From positions 186,001 to 250,000 of the forward strand of contig CP160630.1 of NCBI GenBank assembly GCA_038993745.2: a stretch of 64,000 bases of DNA, given 5' to 3'. The translations under genes and the position numbers were made by a program. Positions 1 through 9,205 of the stretch are shown piece by piece (position 1 is the stretch's first letter; each line of letters begins with the position of its first letter). Below the pieces are notes generated by a model. That model did not search any database and was not told the origin of the DNA. It saw nothing but the letters and a program-made list of their open reading frames with translations. This stretch comes from Aliivibrio fischeri (lineage in GTDB: Bacteria > Pseudomonadota > Gammaproteobacteria > Enterobacterales > Vibrionaceae).

Positions 1-486
1 GCTTATAACGATTATCTTACTGGAGTGAATAACCGTCGAGCATTTGAAAAGCAAGCGAATAGAGTGTTTGAAACGTATCAGATGCATAAGCAAGTTTTCT
101 CATTGATCATGTGTGATATCGATAATTTCAAAGAATATAATGATAAGTATGGTCATGATGTTGGTGATCAAATCATTACTGCTTTTTCTGAGGCTTGTTC
201 ATCGCAAATTAACCACAATGATATTGTTGCACGATTTGGTGGTGATGAGTTTGTAGTTCTTCTTCATAATAAGAATAAAGAGCAAGCAATTATCGTTGCT
301 GAAAATTTACAAAGTGTGATCCGAAAGTTGTCTATTTTTGTTGATGGCCAAGAGCTATCCATGACATCGAGCATGGGAGTTGCAACAGTGAATGAGTTAA
401 CTACTAGCCTTCATGAATTATTGAATATTGCGGATACTCAACTGTATAAAGCAAAAGAAGCTGGCCGTAACTGTGTTAGATCTTAA
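1..486 (+). CDS. GGDEF-domain protein, probable diguanylate cyclase (5' end outside window)
   Basis: The reading frame is open from base 1, so only the C-terminal ~161 residues are seen. They form one GGDEF domain: the entry motif DYLTGVNNRRAF, the metal-binding segment MCDIDNFKEYND, and the active-site loop ARFGGDEFVVLL with an intact GGDEF signature, ending in the usual QLYKAKEAGRN. This family condenses two GTP into cyclic di-GMP. The residues ahead of the loop read NHND rather than RxxD, so the product-inhibition I-site seems absent. Any N-terminal sensor domain lies upstream and cannot be judged. Domain assignment is firm; active cyclase function is inferred from the intact motif. Confidence 0.93.
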   Translation, partial: AYNDYLTGVNNRRAFEKQANRVFETYQMHKQVFSLIMCDIDNFKEYNDKYGHDVGDQIITAFSEACSSQINHNDIVARFGGDEFVVLLHNKNKEQAIIVAENLQSVIRKLSIFVDGQELSMTSSMGVATVNELTTSLHELLNIADTQLYKAKEAGRNCVRS

Positions 487-494
487 TTGTAATT

Positions 495-513
495 GATAAT
501 TATTTGCATTATT
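495..513. promoter_or_regulatory. Putative Fur box upstream of the fhuF-like gene
   Basis: GATAATTATTTGCATTATT matches 14 of 19 positions of the consensus GATAATGATAATCATTATC, by hand alignment. It lies 57 bases before the FhuF-like start, a sensible operator position for an iron-repressed gene. Confidence 0.55.
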
Positions 514-570
514 ACTGTTTGATGATTATTCTTACACCTCTGCTTTATTCGTTGGTGTTGTACTTTTCAT

Positions 571-1308
571 ATGCAAAATAGTGAATATTTTGAATTACTT
601 TTTCACTCCTCAAGAGAGGTTACTCCTTATCTGAGTGGGCATTTAGCTAATCAAACTGATTGCTATAGCTATAAAGCGGGTTCGCACCTACATATATCGA
701 AAGACAATAGCGAACAAATAAAAGCGCTTTATGAGCGCTTATCTCAGGCTACTCCTGAGGCTGGTAGTGCGTATTGGTTAACAAGAACATGGGATTTACT
801 GTGTTGGCAACCAGTGTACATTGCATTTATATCCATCTATCAGCTTAAAGCGCTTCCTAATATTAAAGAAATGAGCCAAGAGGTTAAGAGTGATTTTGTA
901 GCGGGTTATACGTTCCATCATTCAGACTTAACGTTTGGTTCCAATGAAGATTTGATTTTATCTGTTGCTCAGCAGTTGAGTGAGCTTTTTTCTTCATATC
1001 GAGAAGATATATCTCAATGGACTCGGATTAGACCGGGTTTTACTAATCATTTATTAGCTGATGGTTTACTCAATTGCATTGTAAAGTTGCAAGCTAACTG
1101 GCCTACATTATCTAACGAATACTTCCTTGAGCAAGCTCAGCTTTGGTTAGAGGCATTTTCATTACCTAATAAGCATTTATCCAGTTTGCAAATTGATGTG
1201 AACACGAAGCAACTTCGATTAGTTCGTACCAGTTGTTGTTTGGTGTATAAATGTGATGGTCGTAAATTATGTTCAGATTGTCCTCGTCATCCGGATAATA
1301 AACGCTAA
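571..1308 (+). CDS. FhuF-like siderophore ferric-iron reductase
   Basis: A 245-residue cytosolic protein with no signal peptide. Its C-terminus has the four-cysteine pattern CC-x10-C-x2-C (CCLVYKCDGRKLCSDCPR), the [2Fe-2S] motif of FhuF and related ferric-siderophore reductases. The rest is an alpha-helical, weakly conserved domain typical of the family. Such enzymes reduce Fe3+ bound to imported hydroxamate siderophores so the iron is released in the cytoplasm. It sits beside the hydroxamate importer and aerobactin genes and behind a Fur-like site, which fits. The ATG start has only a weak ribosome site. It converges with the MFS gene, both stops lying on a perfect 10-bp hairpin. Ferri-aerobactin as substrate is inferred from context. 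Confidence 0.8.
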   Translation: MQNSEYFELLFHSSREVTPYLSGHLANQTDCYSYKAGSHLHISKDNSEQIKALYERLSQATPEAGSAYWLTRTWDLLCWQPVYIAFISIYQLKALPNIKEMSQEVKSDFVAGYTFHHSDLTFGSNEDLILSVAQQLSELFSSYREDISQWTRIRPGFTNHLLADGLLNCIVKLQANWPTLSNEYFLEQAQLWLEAFSLPNKHLSSLQIDVNTKQLRLVRTSCCLVYKCDGRKLCSDCPRHPDNKR

Positions 1309-1321
1309 CGATAGCGTTTAT
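1298..1321. terminator. Hairpin between convergent fhuF-like and MFS genes
   Basis: Perfect 10-bp inverted repeat, ATAAACGCTA / TAGCGTTTAT, with a 4-base loop. It overlaps the ends of both convergent genes, so it probably serves as a bidirectional terminator. Confidence 0.6.
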
Positions 1322-2529
1322 GGTGATGTCTTGTTTATTTGAGGCTTCATGAAAGCAATGACTAAAATACCTACAGAAAATAGAATACAAAGGTAGATAG
1401 GGTAAATAGGTGAAATGGTTGCAGTATAAGCAAATAATGAAGCAATGCCGTAACCAAGGGTGTGTGACATAGAGAGGTAGCCTGCTACCGAACCAGGATT
1501 ATTGTGATCTACAGATGTGGCTTTTGTTGTGTATGCCGGTACCAATAAAGCTGCACCGCAGGCAGTTATCGCCATTCCAATTCCTAATAGCCATACTGAA
1601 TGTAGAGTGAATATTAGATAGCCCAGTAGCAAGCAGATAGCTCCTAAATAATACATGGTTGTGATTTGTACTTTTTTCTTTTTGATGACGAAGATTTGAG
1701 TAATTAAGGTCACTGCTGCACTAATGGTTAATAGTATTCCAATCACATCACTGATTTTATTGGTAGACCAATGGGTAATGTTTTCAATTAACGGCGAGAA
1801 ACTGTATTGCAATAGCGCAATGGTTAAACACAAGAATAGCCCTGTGAGTAGGTAGGGCATTAATCTTACATTTGGAATAAAGGAACTTGCTTGGTGAGTC
1901 GATTTATTGTGTTTATTTATTTGCGATGGGCTTGGCAACATAAAAGCGGCGAATAGAGCGAGAAGGGGAAAGCAAACCATCATAATCAGTGGTGAATATG
2001 GCCCTAATTTTAATAGTAAAATTGATAGTATTGGCCCAAGAAGGCGGCCTAAACTTAATCCAATGCTAACGGATGTAATGGCTTGTAATCGATTATCCTC
2101 ACCACATAGAAGAATGGCCCAATGCTGGCTAGCGGGAACCATTCCAGAAACGGTACAACCGTAGATCACTCGTGCAACAATCAACCCAATTAAACAAAAA
2201 CCAGCATAGTTGGAATGCTCATTACTGAAAAATGTAAAAGTAAGTAGAAGTAAGAAGCTGAAGCTCATTCCAAACAAAGCTTGTAATACCACAAATTTAG
2301 GGCCTTTTTTATCGCTGTATTTTCCCCAAAATGGCGCTGAGGGTAGAAAGAGAAAACTACCAACCGCAATAACAATTGACCACGTCGGTAGTGCAAACGC
2401 TGAATGAGTGACTAAAAATGGAAGTGAAACAAGCAAGCCGTTCTGCCCAATTCCCATCAACGCTGCTATTAATCCAATGATGGTGAGTTGAACCGATGCA
2501 TGGGTATTTTTATCGAAAAAAGAGGGCAT
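1318..2529 (-). CDS. MFS transporter, probable aerobactin exporter
   Basis: A 403-residue protein with about twelve hydrophobic segments and the MFS loop-2/3 signature GKYSDKKGPK. A long central loop (PSPSQINKHNKST) separates the two six-helix halves. It starts with ATG behind a GGAAG ribosome site and is transcribed divergently from the siderophore ABC importer, sharing a Fur-like site. MFS pumps next to siderophore biosynthesis genes usually export the finished siderophore by proton antiport, so export of aerobactin is the natural inference. The sequence alone does not distinguish this from a drug efflux pump. Confidence 0.72.
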   Translation of the reverse strand: MPSFFDKNTHASVQLTIIGLIAALMGIGQNGLLVSLPFLVTHSAFALPTWSIVIAVGSFLFLPSAPFWGKYSDKKGPKFVVLQALFGMSFSFLLLLTFTFFSNEHSNYAGFCLIGLIVARVIYGCTVSGMVPASQHWAILLCGEDNRLQAITSVSIGLSLGRLLGPILSILLLKLGPYSPLIMMVCFPLLALFAAFMLPSPSQINKHNKSTHQASSFIPNVRLMPYLLTGLFLCLTIALLQYSFSPLIENITHWSTNKISDVIGILLTISAAVTLITQIFVIKKKKVQITTMYYLGAICLLLGYLIFTLHSVWLLGIGMAITACGAALLVPAYTTKATSVDHNNPGSVAGYLSMSHTLGYGIASLFAYTATISPIYPIYLCILFSVGILVIAFMKPQINKTSP

Positions 2530-2588
2530 TAGAACTTCCTATTTTAAATGACTCGCTCTTTATATCTTACTTTTTAAAATATGTGAAT

Positions 2589-2607
2589 AAAAATAATTAT
2601 CATTAAC
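2589..2607. promoter_or_regulatory. Putative Fur box in the divergent MFS / ABC importer promoter
   Basis: AAAAATAATTATCATTAAC matches 14 of 19 consensus positions, including the core ATCATTA. It lies between the MFS gene and the ABC ATPase and could repress both with iron. Confidence 0.6.
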
Positions 2608-2663
2608 ATTTCTTTGTGTTAAGGTCTGCTCATCATTCATGGACAGATTATTTTATTACCCTC

Positions 2664-3431
2664 ATGTATCAGCTTGTCGATGCGTCGTTTGAAATCGACG
2701 GAAAAACAATTTTATCTCCTACATGTTTATCTTTTCCTACCAATAAAGTTACCACGCTCTTAGGGCACAATGGGTGCGGTAAATCTACACTAATGAAATT
2801 ACTGAGCCGTCAAAATGCCCCGTCATCAGGTCATGTGCTATTTGATAACAAATCAATTAACCAACTTTCACAACAAGATTTTGCATTGCAGGTTGCTTAT
2901 TTGCCTCAACACCCTCCGATTACTGATGGTGTGACGGTTCGGGAACTGGTTTTTTTTGGGCGTTATCCATGGAAGGGAGCATTTGGACGCTATAGTAAAA
3001 AAGACTATCAATTGGTGGATGAGGCGATTGAAAAGGTGGGGTTGACGTCATTTCGGGATCGTTTTGTAGCAACATTATCTGGTGGTGAGAGACAGAGAGC
3101 TTGGGTGGCAATGTTATTGGCTCAACAAAGCCAGTGCATTTTATTGGATGAGCCCACATCAGCATTAGATATTGCACACCAATATGAATTATTGACCTTG
3201 ATAAGAGAGTTGAATCAGACCCTAAATCTAACCGTCATTATGGTGTTGCATGATATCAATATGGCTGCGAAATTCAGCGATCATTTGGTTGCTCTGCACT
3301 CTGGATGTGTCATTGCGCAAGGATCACCAGAGAGTGTGATGAATACTCAAACGTTAAAGCAAATTTACGGTATGGATTTAGCGCTATTTTCTCATCCTGA
3401 TACAGGGCAAGTTATCAGTTACATCCCCTAA
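2664..3431 (+). CDS. fhuC: Iron-siderophore ABC transporter ATPase (FhuC-like)
   Basis: A 255-residue ABC ATPase. Walker A is GHNGCGKST, the Q-loop lies in AYLPQHPP, the signature is LSGGERQRAW, Walker B is CILLDEPTSALD and the switch His is in VLHDINMAA, which is the FepC/FhuC order. ATG at 2664 gives the usual family N-terminus (MYQLVDASFEIDGKTIL). An in-frame GTG at 2616 would add 16 residues and crowd the Fur site, so it is less likely. It heads an operon with the binding protein 37 bases and the permease further downstream. It energises uptake of Fe3+-hydroxamate across the inner membrane; substrate is inferred from the aerobactin genes that follow. Confidence 0.87.
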   Translation: MYQLVDASFEIDGKTILSPTCLSFPTNKVTTLLGHNGCGKSTLMKLLSRQNAPSSGHVLFDNKSINQLSQQDFALQVAYLPQHPPITDGVTVRELVFFGRYPWKGAFGRYSKKDYQLVDEAIEKVGLTSFRDRFVATLSGGERQRAWVAMLLAQQSQCILLDEPTSALDIAHQYELLTLIRELNQTLNLTVIMVLHDINMAAKFSDHLVALHSGCVIAQGSPESVMNTQTLKQIYGMDLALFSHPDTGQVISYIP

Positions 3432-3468
3432 TTGATGGAAATAAAGAATCAGAAAAGGAAAACAAAAC

Positions 3469-4362
3469 ATGTATAAAGTGATTAGCCTGATTATGTTGGT
3501 GTTGTACGCCATGCCTGCACAAACAGCAGAGATTAAACATGAATTAGGTATTACTGAGATAACAAGGATGCCACAAAAAATTGTAGTGTTAGATTGGGTG
3601 TTAGCTGAAACTGTTTTAAGTTTGGGCGTGGAGCCACTGGGCGTTGCAGACGCGAAAGGATATAGAGCATGGGTGATGACTCCTAAGTTACCTTCGAACG
3701 TATTGGATGTTGGATCGCGACGAGAGCCAAATTTAGAATTGCTTACCGAGCTGAACCCCGATGTTATTTTGATTAGTCAGCACATGAGTGCGATGTATGA
3801 AAAATTAAACACGATTGCTCCCACTTTGGTTTATACCGTTTATAGCAATGAAAAAACGCCTTTAATTGCCGCGAAAGACATCATCATTCAGCTAGGCCGT
3901 TTGTTGGATAAAGAACATCAAGCGTTACAATTGATCGACCAAACGGAAAAAAAACTGATTGAGAATGGCGATAAAATACGACACTTGCAACAACAAGAAA
4001 AGCCGCTGCTTTTTGTTCGTTTTATTAATGACAAAACCGTTCGTATTCATAGTGAGGGGTCATTAGCACAATCGACAATCAATGCCATGGGGTTAACAAA
4101 CGCTTGGCATGAGCCGACAAATTTGTGGGGATTCACGACCGCAGGTATTGAAAAGCTTGCTCAATATCAACAAGCGAATGTGCTTATCTTTGGTCCATTA
4201 AAGGAAGAAGATAAAGTAAAATTGACTCAATCAGCCTTATGGCAAGCGATGGCATTTACACGTACGGATTCAGTTTATGAACTTCCCGCTATTTGGACTT
4301 TTGGAGGGCTTATTTCTGCACAACGGTTTAGTGATCATATTACTCAACAATTAACTCAGTAA
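3469..4362 (+). CDS. fhuD: Periplasmic iron-siderophore binding protein (FhuD-like)
   Basis: A 297-residue protein with a signal peptide (about residues 1-20, ending PAQTA) and the class III binding-protein fold of FhuD/BtuF. The N-lobe starts ITRMPQKIVVLDWVLAETVLSLGVEPLGVAD, a long helix follows, and the C-lobe contains LWGFTTAGIEKLAQYQQANVLIFG. The ribosome site is AGGAAA ahead of ATG. It hands the ferric siderophore from the outer-membrane receptor to the FhuB-like permease, which starts 12 bases downstream. Substrate class (hydroxamate, probably aerobactin) is inferred from the neighbourhood; no lipobox is present. Confidence 0.85.
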   Translation: MYKVISLIMLVLYAMPAQTAEIKHELGITEITRMPQKIVVLDWVLAETVLSLGVEPLGVADAKGYRAWVMTPKLPSNVLDVGSRREPNLELLTELNPDVILISQHMSAMYEKLNTIAPTLVYTVYSNEKTPLIAAKDIIIQLGRLLDKEHQALQLIDQTEKKLIENGDKIRHLQQQEKPLLFVRFINDKTVRIHSEGSLAQSTINAMGLTNAWHEPTNLWGFTTAGIEKLAQYQQANVLIFGPLKEEDKVKLTQSALWQAMAFTRTDSVYELPAIWTFGGLISAQRFSDHITQQLTQ

Positions 4363-4373
4363 CGGATGAACGA

Positions 4374-6377
4374 ATGCGTATATTGAGTTCAGTACCTAGC
4401 CTTAAGATAGGTAATAATAAAAGTAAGCAGAATATTGGTTATGTTGTATTTGTTTGTATTGTTTTATTGAGTTTATTGCAATGGACGGCGCCTTACTCTC
4501 AAGGTATCGATTTATTATGGAAAACCGTATTTCATTATGATTCATCTGATTATCAACAATTAATTACCTATTTAACTTATCTTCCTCGTTTATCCATTGC
4601 TGTGCTATCAGGTTTTGGTTTGGCGATTGCTGGTTGTGTCATGCAGTTTGTATTACGTAACCCTATCGCTTCACCAACGACGTTAGGGGTTGCTGCTGGA
4701 GCTGAATTGGGGATGGTTCTTGGTATTTTGTTTTTACCCGTTAATAGTTCTATTAGTGGTTTTATTCCTGCATTTTTAGGAGGAGCATTTGCCACCGTGT
4801 TGGTATTTTTATTATCGGCAAAACGTGGTTTTTCGCCTGTGCATATGGTGCTAGCAGGAATGGTTGTTAGTCTGTTTTTTGGTTCTTTAAATACCATGCT
4901 GTTGTTACTCAACGAGCAACAATTAACTAGCGTATTTGTGTGGGGGGCGGGTACATTAAATCAAAATGATTGGAGTGGTGTATCAAGGCTTATTCCATTA
5001 GTTATCTTTCCTGTTATAGCAATCTTATTACTTGCTCGTCCTTTGTCGGCACTTCAGTTAGGCGATCATGTTGCTTCCTCTATTGGCATTAATATAAAAC
5101 AGATTAAAGTGATATCACTGACCTTAGCTATATGTATTACTGCTGCTGTAGTGAGTGAAGTTGGTTTGATTGGCTTTGTTGGGATAGTTGCTCCAGCCAT
5201 AGCTCGAATGTGTGGTGCAAGAGGATTACTTACTCAAATTTTAATGAGCGGTAGTATTGGCAGTGTAATGCTCTTGTTTGCTGATTTAATTATACAGCCA
5301 TTTTCAGGTGTGGGTGGTGAGTTATTACCAACGGGAGCCATGACCGCATTACTTGGTGCTCCTTTTTTGTTGTGGTTATTAAATCGACAACAATTACAGT
5401 CAGAGATGAAGGTGAGAGAAACCTCGCAAATTGTATATCGAGTAAGAAGCCTTAGATTTGTTGCTGTTCCATTATCTTTTTTGATTGTTGTTTTATTTAT
5501 TGGCGCAGTATTACTTGGTAAAGGGCAACTTGGCTGGGCAGTAACCTTTGATATATCCATTATCGAGTTAAGAATACCGCGAGTATTTGTTGCGTTCTTA
5601 GCCGGGATTGGATTAGCTATTGCTGGAACCGTGATCCAAAGGGTATCAATGAATCCAATGGCAAGTCCTGAGATTTTAGGAATTAGCTCTGGTGCGGCAC
5701 TGGCGTTAGTTTTAGGTGCCGTTTCTGGTGTTGCAATCAACAGGCATGAACAGATGTTACTGGGTACTTTAGGGGCATTAATCGTCACGCTTGTTATTTG
5801 GATTATGGGAAGAAAACATCATTTTGCTCCAATTCAAATGTTACTAACGGGAATAGCCTTAAGTGCAGGGTTAGATGCGTTTTTACGAATTGCTTTATCA
5901 TCAGGACAAGATAACGTTAAAGCGCTATTAACCTGGTTGTCTGGTTCAACTTACTTAGTATCAATGAATGATGTGTATTTGCTTGCCGTAGGGGTATTGT
6001 TGTTTTTTATTTTCGCGATGAAATCACATCGATGGCTAGATTTAATGGGATTAGGAGACACGGTAGCGAGCAGTGTTGGTCTATCTTGTCGCCGAGTTCG
6101 ATTGTTTTTATTATTGTTTGTTGCCGCACTAACCACCTTATGTACGATTATTATCGGACCTCTTAGCTTTATTGGTTTATTAGCTCCTCATATGGCTCGC
6201 TCTCTCCATCAATATCAAGCTTCACATCAACTCATTGCAGCGAGTTTGTTAGGCGGTTGTTTAATGATTTTAGCGGATTGGATAGGGCGAGTGATGTGGT
6301 TTCCATGGCAATTCCCGGCTGGATTATTGGCATCATTAATTGGCGGTATCTACTTCTTATATTTAATGCGAAAGTAA
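4374..6377 (+). CDS. fhuB: Double-length iron-siderophore ABC permease (FhuB-like)
   Basis: At 667 residues this is twice the length of a FecCD-type permease. Two homologous halves are evident: SGFGLAIAGCVMQFVLRNPIASPTTLGV near residue 82 and AGIGLAIAGTVIQRVSMNPMASPEILGI near residue 415. Each half ends with the GLIGFVGIVAPAIARM / GPLSFIGLLAPHMARS type EAA-like loop that contacts the ATPase. This tandem fusion is characteristic of FhuB. It follows the binding protein directly and completes the ATPase-binding protein-permease set. It forms the inner-membrane channel for the ferric hydroxamate. The long minus-strand frames across it are shadows. Confidence 0.9.
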   Translation: MRILSSVPSLKIGNNKSKQNIGYVVFVCIVLLSLLQWTAPYSQGIDLLWKTVFHYDSSDYQQLITYLTYLPRLSIAVLSGFGLAIAGCVMQFVLRNPIASPTTLGVAAGAELGMVLGILFLPVNSSISGFIPAFLGGAFATVLVFLLSAKRGFSPVHMVLAGMVVSLFFGSLNTMLLLLNEQQLTSVFVWGAGTLNQNDWSGVSRLIPLVIFPVIAILLLARPLSALQLGDHVASSIGINIKQIKVISLTLAICITAAVVSEVGLIGFVGIVAPAIARMCGARGLLTQILMSGSIGSVMLLFADLIIQPFSGVGGELLPTGAMTALLGAPFLLWLLNRQQLQSEMKVRETSQIVYRVRSLRFVAVPLSFLIVVLFIGAVLLGKGQLGWAVTFDISIIELRIPRVFVAFLAGIGLAIAGTVIQRVSMNPMASPEILGISSGAALALVLGAVSGVAINRHEQMLLGTLGALIVTLVIWIMGRKHHFAPIQMLLTGIALSAGLDAFLRIALSSGQDNVKALLTWLSGSTYLVSMNDVYLLAVGVLLFFIFAMKSHRWLDLMGLGDTVASSVGLSCRRVRLFLLLFVAALTTLCTIIIGPLSFIGLLAPHMARSLHQYQASHQLIAASLLGGCLMILADWIGRVMWFPWQFPAGLLASLIGGIYFLYLMRK

Positions 6378-6471
6378 TATCCTTATTTTACCTATTGATA
6401 TTAAACATATTTTTATGATGCTGCAAAAAATTTAAATTATTTTATAAATTCACCAAAAAACAGTTGATCAT

Positions 6472-6490
6472 TTTAATGAGAATCATTAGC
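6472..6490. promoter_or_regulatory. Putative Fur box upstream of iucA
   Basis: TTTAATGAGAATCATTAGC matches 15 of 19 consensus positions. It is 35 bases upstream of iucA and is followed by a further half-site-like GCATTCGCATTCG, suggesting extended Fur binding over the iuc promoter. Confidence 0.65.
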
Positions 6491-6525
6491 ATTCGCATTC
6501 GTTAATTAAAAACAACGGAAATGTT

Positions 6526-8301
6526 ATGAAAACTAATGATGAGTTTGACTACGCAATAGGGGGAGGTAATGATGTTCCTGCTGCCTGTTTCCTTAATTCT
6601 TTGGCTAGAGAATGCGCTGCAATTCAAATAATAAACAATCAATATGAAGTTTATTATCGAATTCCCTTAGGGAGTACTGATGAGATTCAAATTCCATTAA
6701 ATTACGTTTCATCAGTTGGACTACATGAATATTGTTTCCCTGCAGTATTGTATGCCGAAGAGTCCAGAGCCATCGGTTTTGAAGAGGTCGTAGAGAAAAT
6801 ATTAGAACAACCAGCGTTGGTGGGGCTAATAACGAAAGAGCAGAAAGAAACTTTTCTAGAGCGAGTAAATGAAAGTTACAGTAATACGTATTTTGGAGCC
6901 AGAAATAACCCATATTCAACGATTCTATTCTCTGAAGCACTAAATTTTCAACAAGCAGAACAAGGTTTACTGATTGGACACTCTTTCCATCCTGCCCCTA
7001 AAAGTCGTGAGCAATTTAGTGAAGAAGATGCGAGAAGGTATTCTCCCGAGCTAGGTGGTGAGTTTGCTTTATGTTGGTTAGTTGTTGATTCATCAATTCT
7101 TATTTCTGGTTCTTCTGGACAGTACAATGCGAAAGAGCGGTTAGAGCAACTGGTTTCTCAAGATCATCTTTTATCTTTAGCCTTGAGTGGTGTTATTCAT
7201 GAAGGGGAACACCTTTTTCCCGTTCATCCTTGGCAGTGGACGGTCTTACAAGAGAATGAAGATATTCAAACTTATATTCAGTCTGGCTTAATTAGAGAGC
7301 TTGGTGAGATCGGTTCAGCATGGTATCCAACCTCATCAACTCGTTCGCTGTATTCACCAACTTTACCGTATATGTTGAAGTTTTCATTAAGTGTGAAGTT
7401 AACCAATTCCATTCGTAATTTATCTTTAAAAGAAGTGATACGCGGAACTCGATTAAGCCAATTATTTCATGATACTGAGTTAAGTAATGAATTGGGACAA
7501 AAGCAAGGTTTTCAAGTTATGCAAGAACCCAGTTATTTGGGGTTAACCAACAAATCGGGTGAGGTGATAGACGAGAGTCTTGTGGCATTTCGTGATAACC
7601 CATTAAGTTCAAAACCGGAAGAAGAAGCCGTAGTTCTTGCCACGTTAACACAACAAAACCCTTATGGTGGTGAAAGTTTATTAGCGAAAAGAATTAAACA
7701 TTATGCAAATTCGTCCCAGCAGTCGTTATCTCAAGTGGCAGAGCAATGGTTTAGCGCTTATTGTCAGTATGCGGTTATCCCTTTATTTAACCTTCAAGCT
7801 AATTATGGTTTGGTTTTTTTAGCTCATCAGCAGAATATTGTTATGCAGATGAAGTCTGGGTTTCCTATCGGTATGTACTATCGTGATTGTCAAGGAACAG
7901 GATATACGGATTTAGCGTTTGAGCGTTTTCCTGAAGCTTTAAAACAAACAAAGCAAGATATTGAAAACTATTGGAATTATGACAAGGTAAGACGTTATTT
8001 TGCTTATTACTTAATTATCAATTCTACGTTTAATGTCATTGCATCTATCTCAGCTTATTGCGGCGTGAATGAACAAACTTTATTAAAAGAGCTGCGTAAA
8101 CAACTTGAGGTATTAAAAGCAAAAGGCGTACGGGATCCTCGCTGTTTAGACTATGTATTAGAAAGTGAAGCGTTGTGCTGTAAAGGTAACTTTTATTGTT
8201 ATTTGCAAAACATGAATGAGAATTCAATTCCTGATCCATCAGTTATTTATTTTGATTTACCTAACCCACTAGTTCATATGAAGGATGCGATGAATGTGTA
8301 A
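6526..8301 (+). CDS. iucA: Aerobactin synthase subunit IucA (NIS synthetase)
   Basis: A 591-residue protein of the IucA/IucC family, close to the usual length. Visible family motifs are GHSFHPAPKSREQF (ATP/phosphate binding), HEGEHLFPVHPWQWTVLQ and, in the C-terminal part, NYGLVFLAHQQNIVMQM and the FhuF-like iron-transporter segment. The reaction is ATP-dependent amide-bond formation between citrate and N6-acetyl-N6-hydroxylysine, the first condensation in aerobactin assembly. It is first in the iucABCD-iutA cluster and overlaps iucB by 8 bases. Assignment as IucA rather than IucC rests on gene order. Confidence 0.92.
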   Translation: MKTNDEFDYAIGGGNDVPAACFLNSLARECAAIQIINNQYEVYYRIPLGSTDEIQIPLNYVSSVGLHEYCFPAVLYAEESRAIGFEEVVEKILEQPALVGLITKEQKETFLERVNESYSNTYFGARNNPYSTILFSEALNFQQAEQGLLIGHSFHPAPKSREQFSEEDARRYSPELGGEFALCWLVVDSSILISGSSGQYNAKERLEQLVSQDHLLSLALSGVIHEGEHLFPVHPWQWTVLQENEDIQTYIQSGLIRELGEIGSAWYPTSSTRSLYSPTLPYMLKFSLSVKLTNSIRNLSLKEVIRGTRLSQLFHDTELSNELGQKQGFQVMQEPSYLGLTNKSGEVIDESLVAFRDNPLSSKPEEEAVVLATLTQQNPYGGESLLAKRIKHYANSSQQSLSQVAEQWFSAYCQYAVIPLFNLQANYGLVFLAHQQNIVMQMKSGFPIGMYYRDCQGTGYTDLAFERFPEALKQTKQDIENYWNYDKVRRYFAYYLIINSTFNVIASISAYCGVNEQTLLKELRKQLEVLKAKGVRDPRCLDYVLESEALCCKGNFYCYLQNMNENSIPDPSVIYFDLPNPLVHMKDAMNV

Positions 8302-9205
8302 ATATACAACGCTCATTTTTAATATAGAGCCAAGTCCTACAATCACTTTTACGGTTTCAAATCAGGATCTTAAAGACTCTCAGCTTATTGAGAAGTCTTT
8401 GCAAGAAATCGATCATATTTTTAGTACCAACTCAATTATCTCAGAGATTTATTTTGAATCCGAGATACCAAGCCAATTGGTTCAATCACTTCCTAGCCTT
8501 TATCAAAATAGGTTATCAAGAGAAGGGTTTTATCAACAAGTTGAACCATGGCATTTGCATTCACCATCGACTCTGTTTCCTTGGAGAGAAGTTCAGACAC
8601 TATTACAGTACCGCCATCATCCGTTGCGTCCTGAAATGCCAAAAGGAAGAGTGTATCAACGTCATGACCATAATATTGATGCAGAAATTAGTTTTAGAGT
8701 GTTTGATCTTGAAAAGGATTTAGAGCGATTTACTGCATGGATGAATGATCCTCGAGTCGCTAATTTCTGGGAGCAAGCATGGAGTTATGAAAAGTTGGCT
8801 GAATTCATTAAAGAGCGCTTGGATGACCCACATATTATTCCTCTTATTGGTGAGTTTAATGGTGAACCATTTGGTTATGTTGAAGCATATTGGGTAAGTG
8901 AAGACCGATTAAGTCCGTATTACGATGTTCAACCTTATGATCGTGGGATTCACCTTTTGGTGGGGGAGCAAGCATTTAGAGGACCAGAATATTTTAATTG
9001 TTGGATGCGAGCGATCAGCCATTACCTCTTTATTGATGATGTTAGAACTCAGCGAATAGTATTGGAGCCAAGGGCGGATAATCATCGTTTATTCAATCGT
9101 ATACAGGAAGTTGGGTACAAAAAATGTTTTGAATTTAATTTCCCTCATAAACGTTCAGCATTAATGATGATTAAACGACAGGCATTCTTTTCGGAGCAGT
9201 GGTGA
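8294..9205 (+). CDS. iucB: N6-hydroxylysine O-acetyltransferase IucB (GNAT fold)
   Basis: A 303-residue protein. The C-terminal half is the RimJ/AlcB-type GNAT acyltransferase seen in siderophore pathways: FTAWMNDPRVANFWEQAWS, IGEFNGEPFGYVEAYWVSEDR, and HLLVGEQAFRGPEYFNCWMRAISHYLF. It transfers acetyl from acetyl-CoA to N6-hydroxylysine to give the hydroxamate arm of aerobactin. The start overlaps the iucA stop by 8 bases and its own stop overlaps the iucC ATG by one base, so translation is probably coupled through the operon. Confidence 0.92.
   Translation: MCKYTTLIFNIEPSPTITFTVSNQDLKDSQLIEKSLQEIDHIFSTNSIISEIYFESEIPSQLVQSLPSLYQNRLSREGFYQQVEPWHLHSPSTLFPWREVQTLLQYRHHPLRPEMPKGRVYQRHDHNIDAEISFRVFDLEKDLERFTAWMNDPRVANFWEQAWSYEKLAEFIKERLDDPHIIPLIGEFNGEPFGYVEAYWVSEDRLSPYYDVQPYDRGIHLLVGEQAFRGPEYFNCWMRAISHYLFIDDVRTQRIVLEPRADNHRLFNRIQEVGYKKCFEFNFPHKRSALMMIKRQAFFSEQW

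Noticed and set aside
1166..1390. 74-codon minus-strand frame overlapping the fhuF-like and MFS gene ends
   Set aside because: It crosses the terminator hairpin and both real gene ends in another frame; no ribosome site.
5234..5788. 184-codon minus-strand open frame inside the fhuB-like gene
   Set aside because: It lies opposite a clear double-length permease; biased codon use of the membrane protein leaves the antisense frame open. No ribosome site or recognisable domain.
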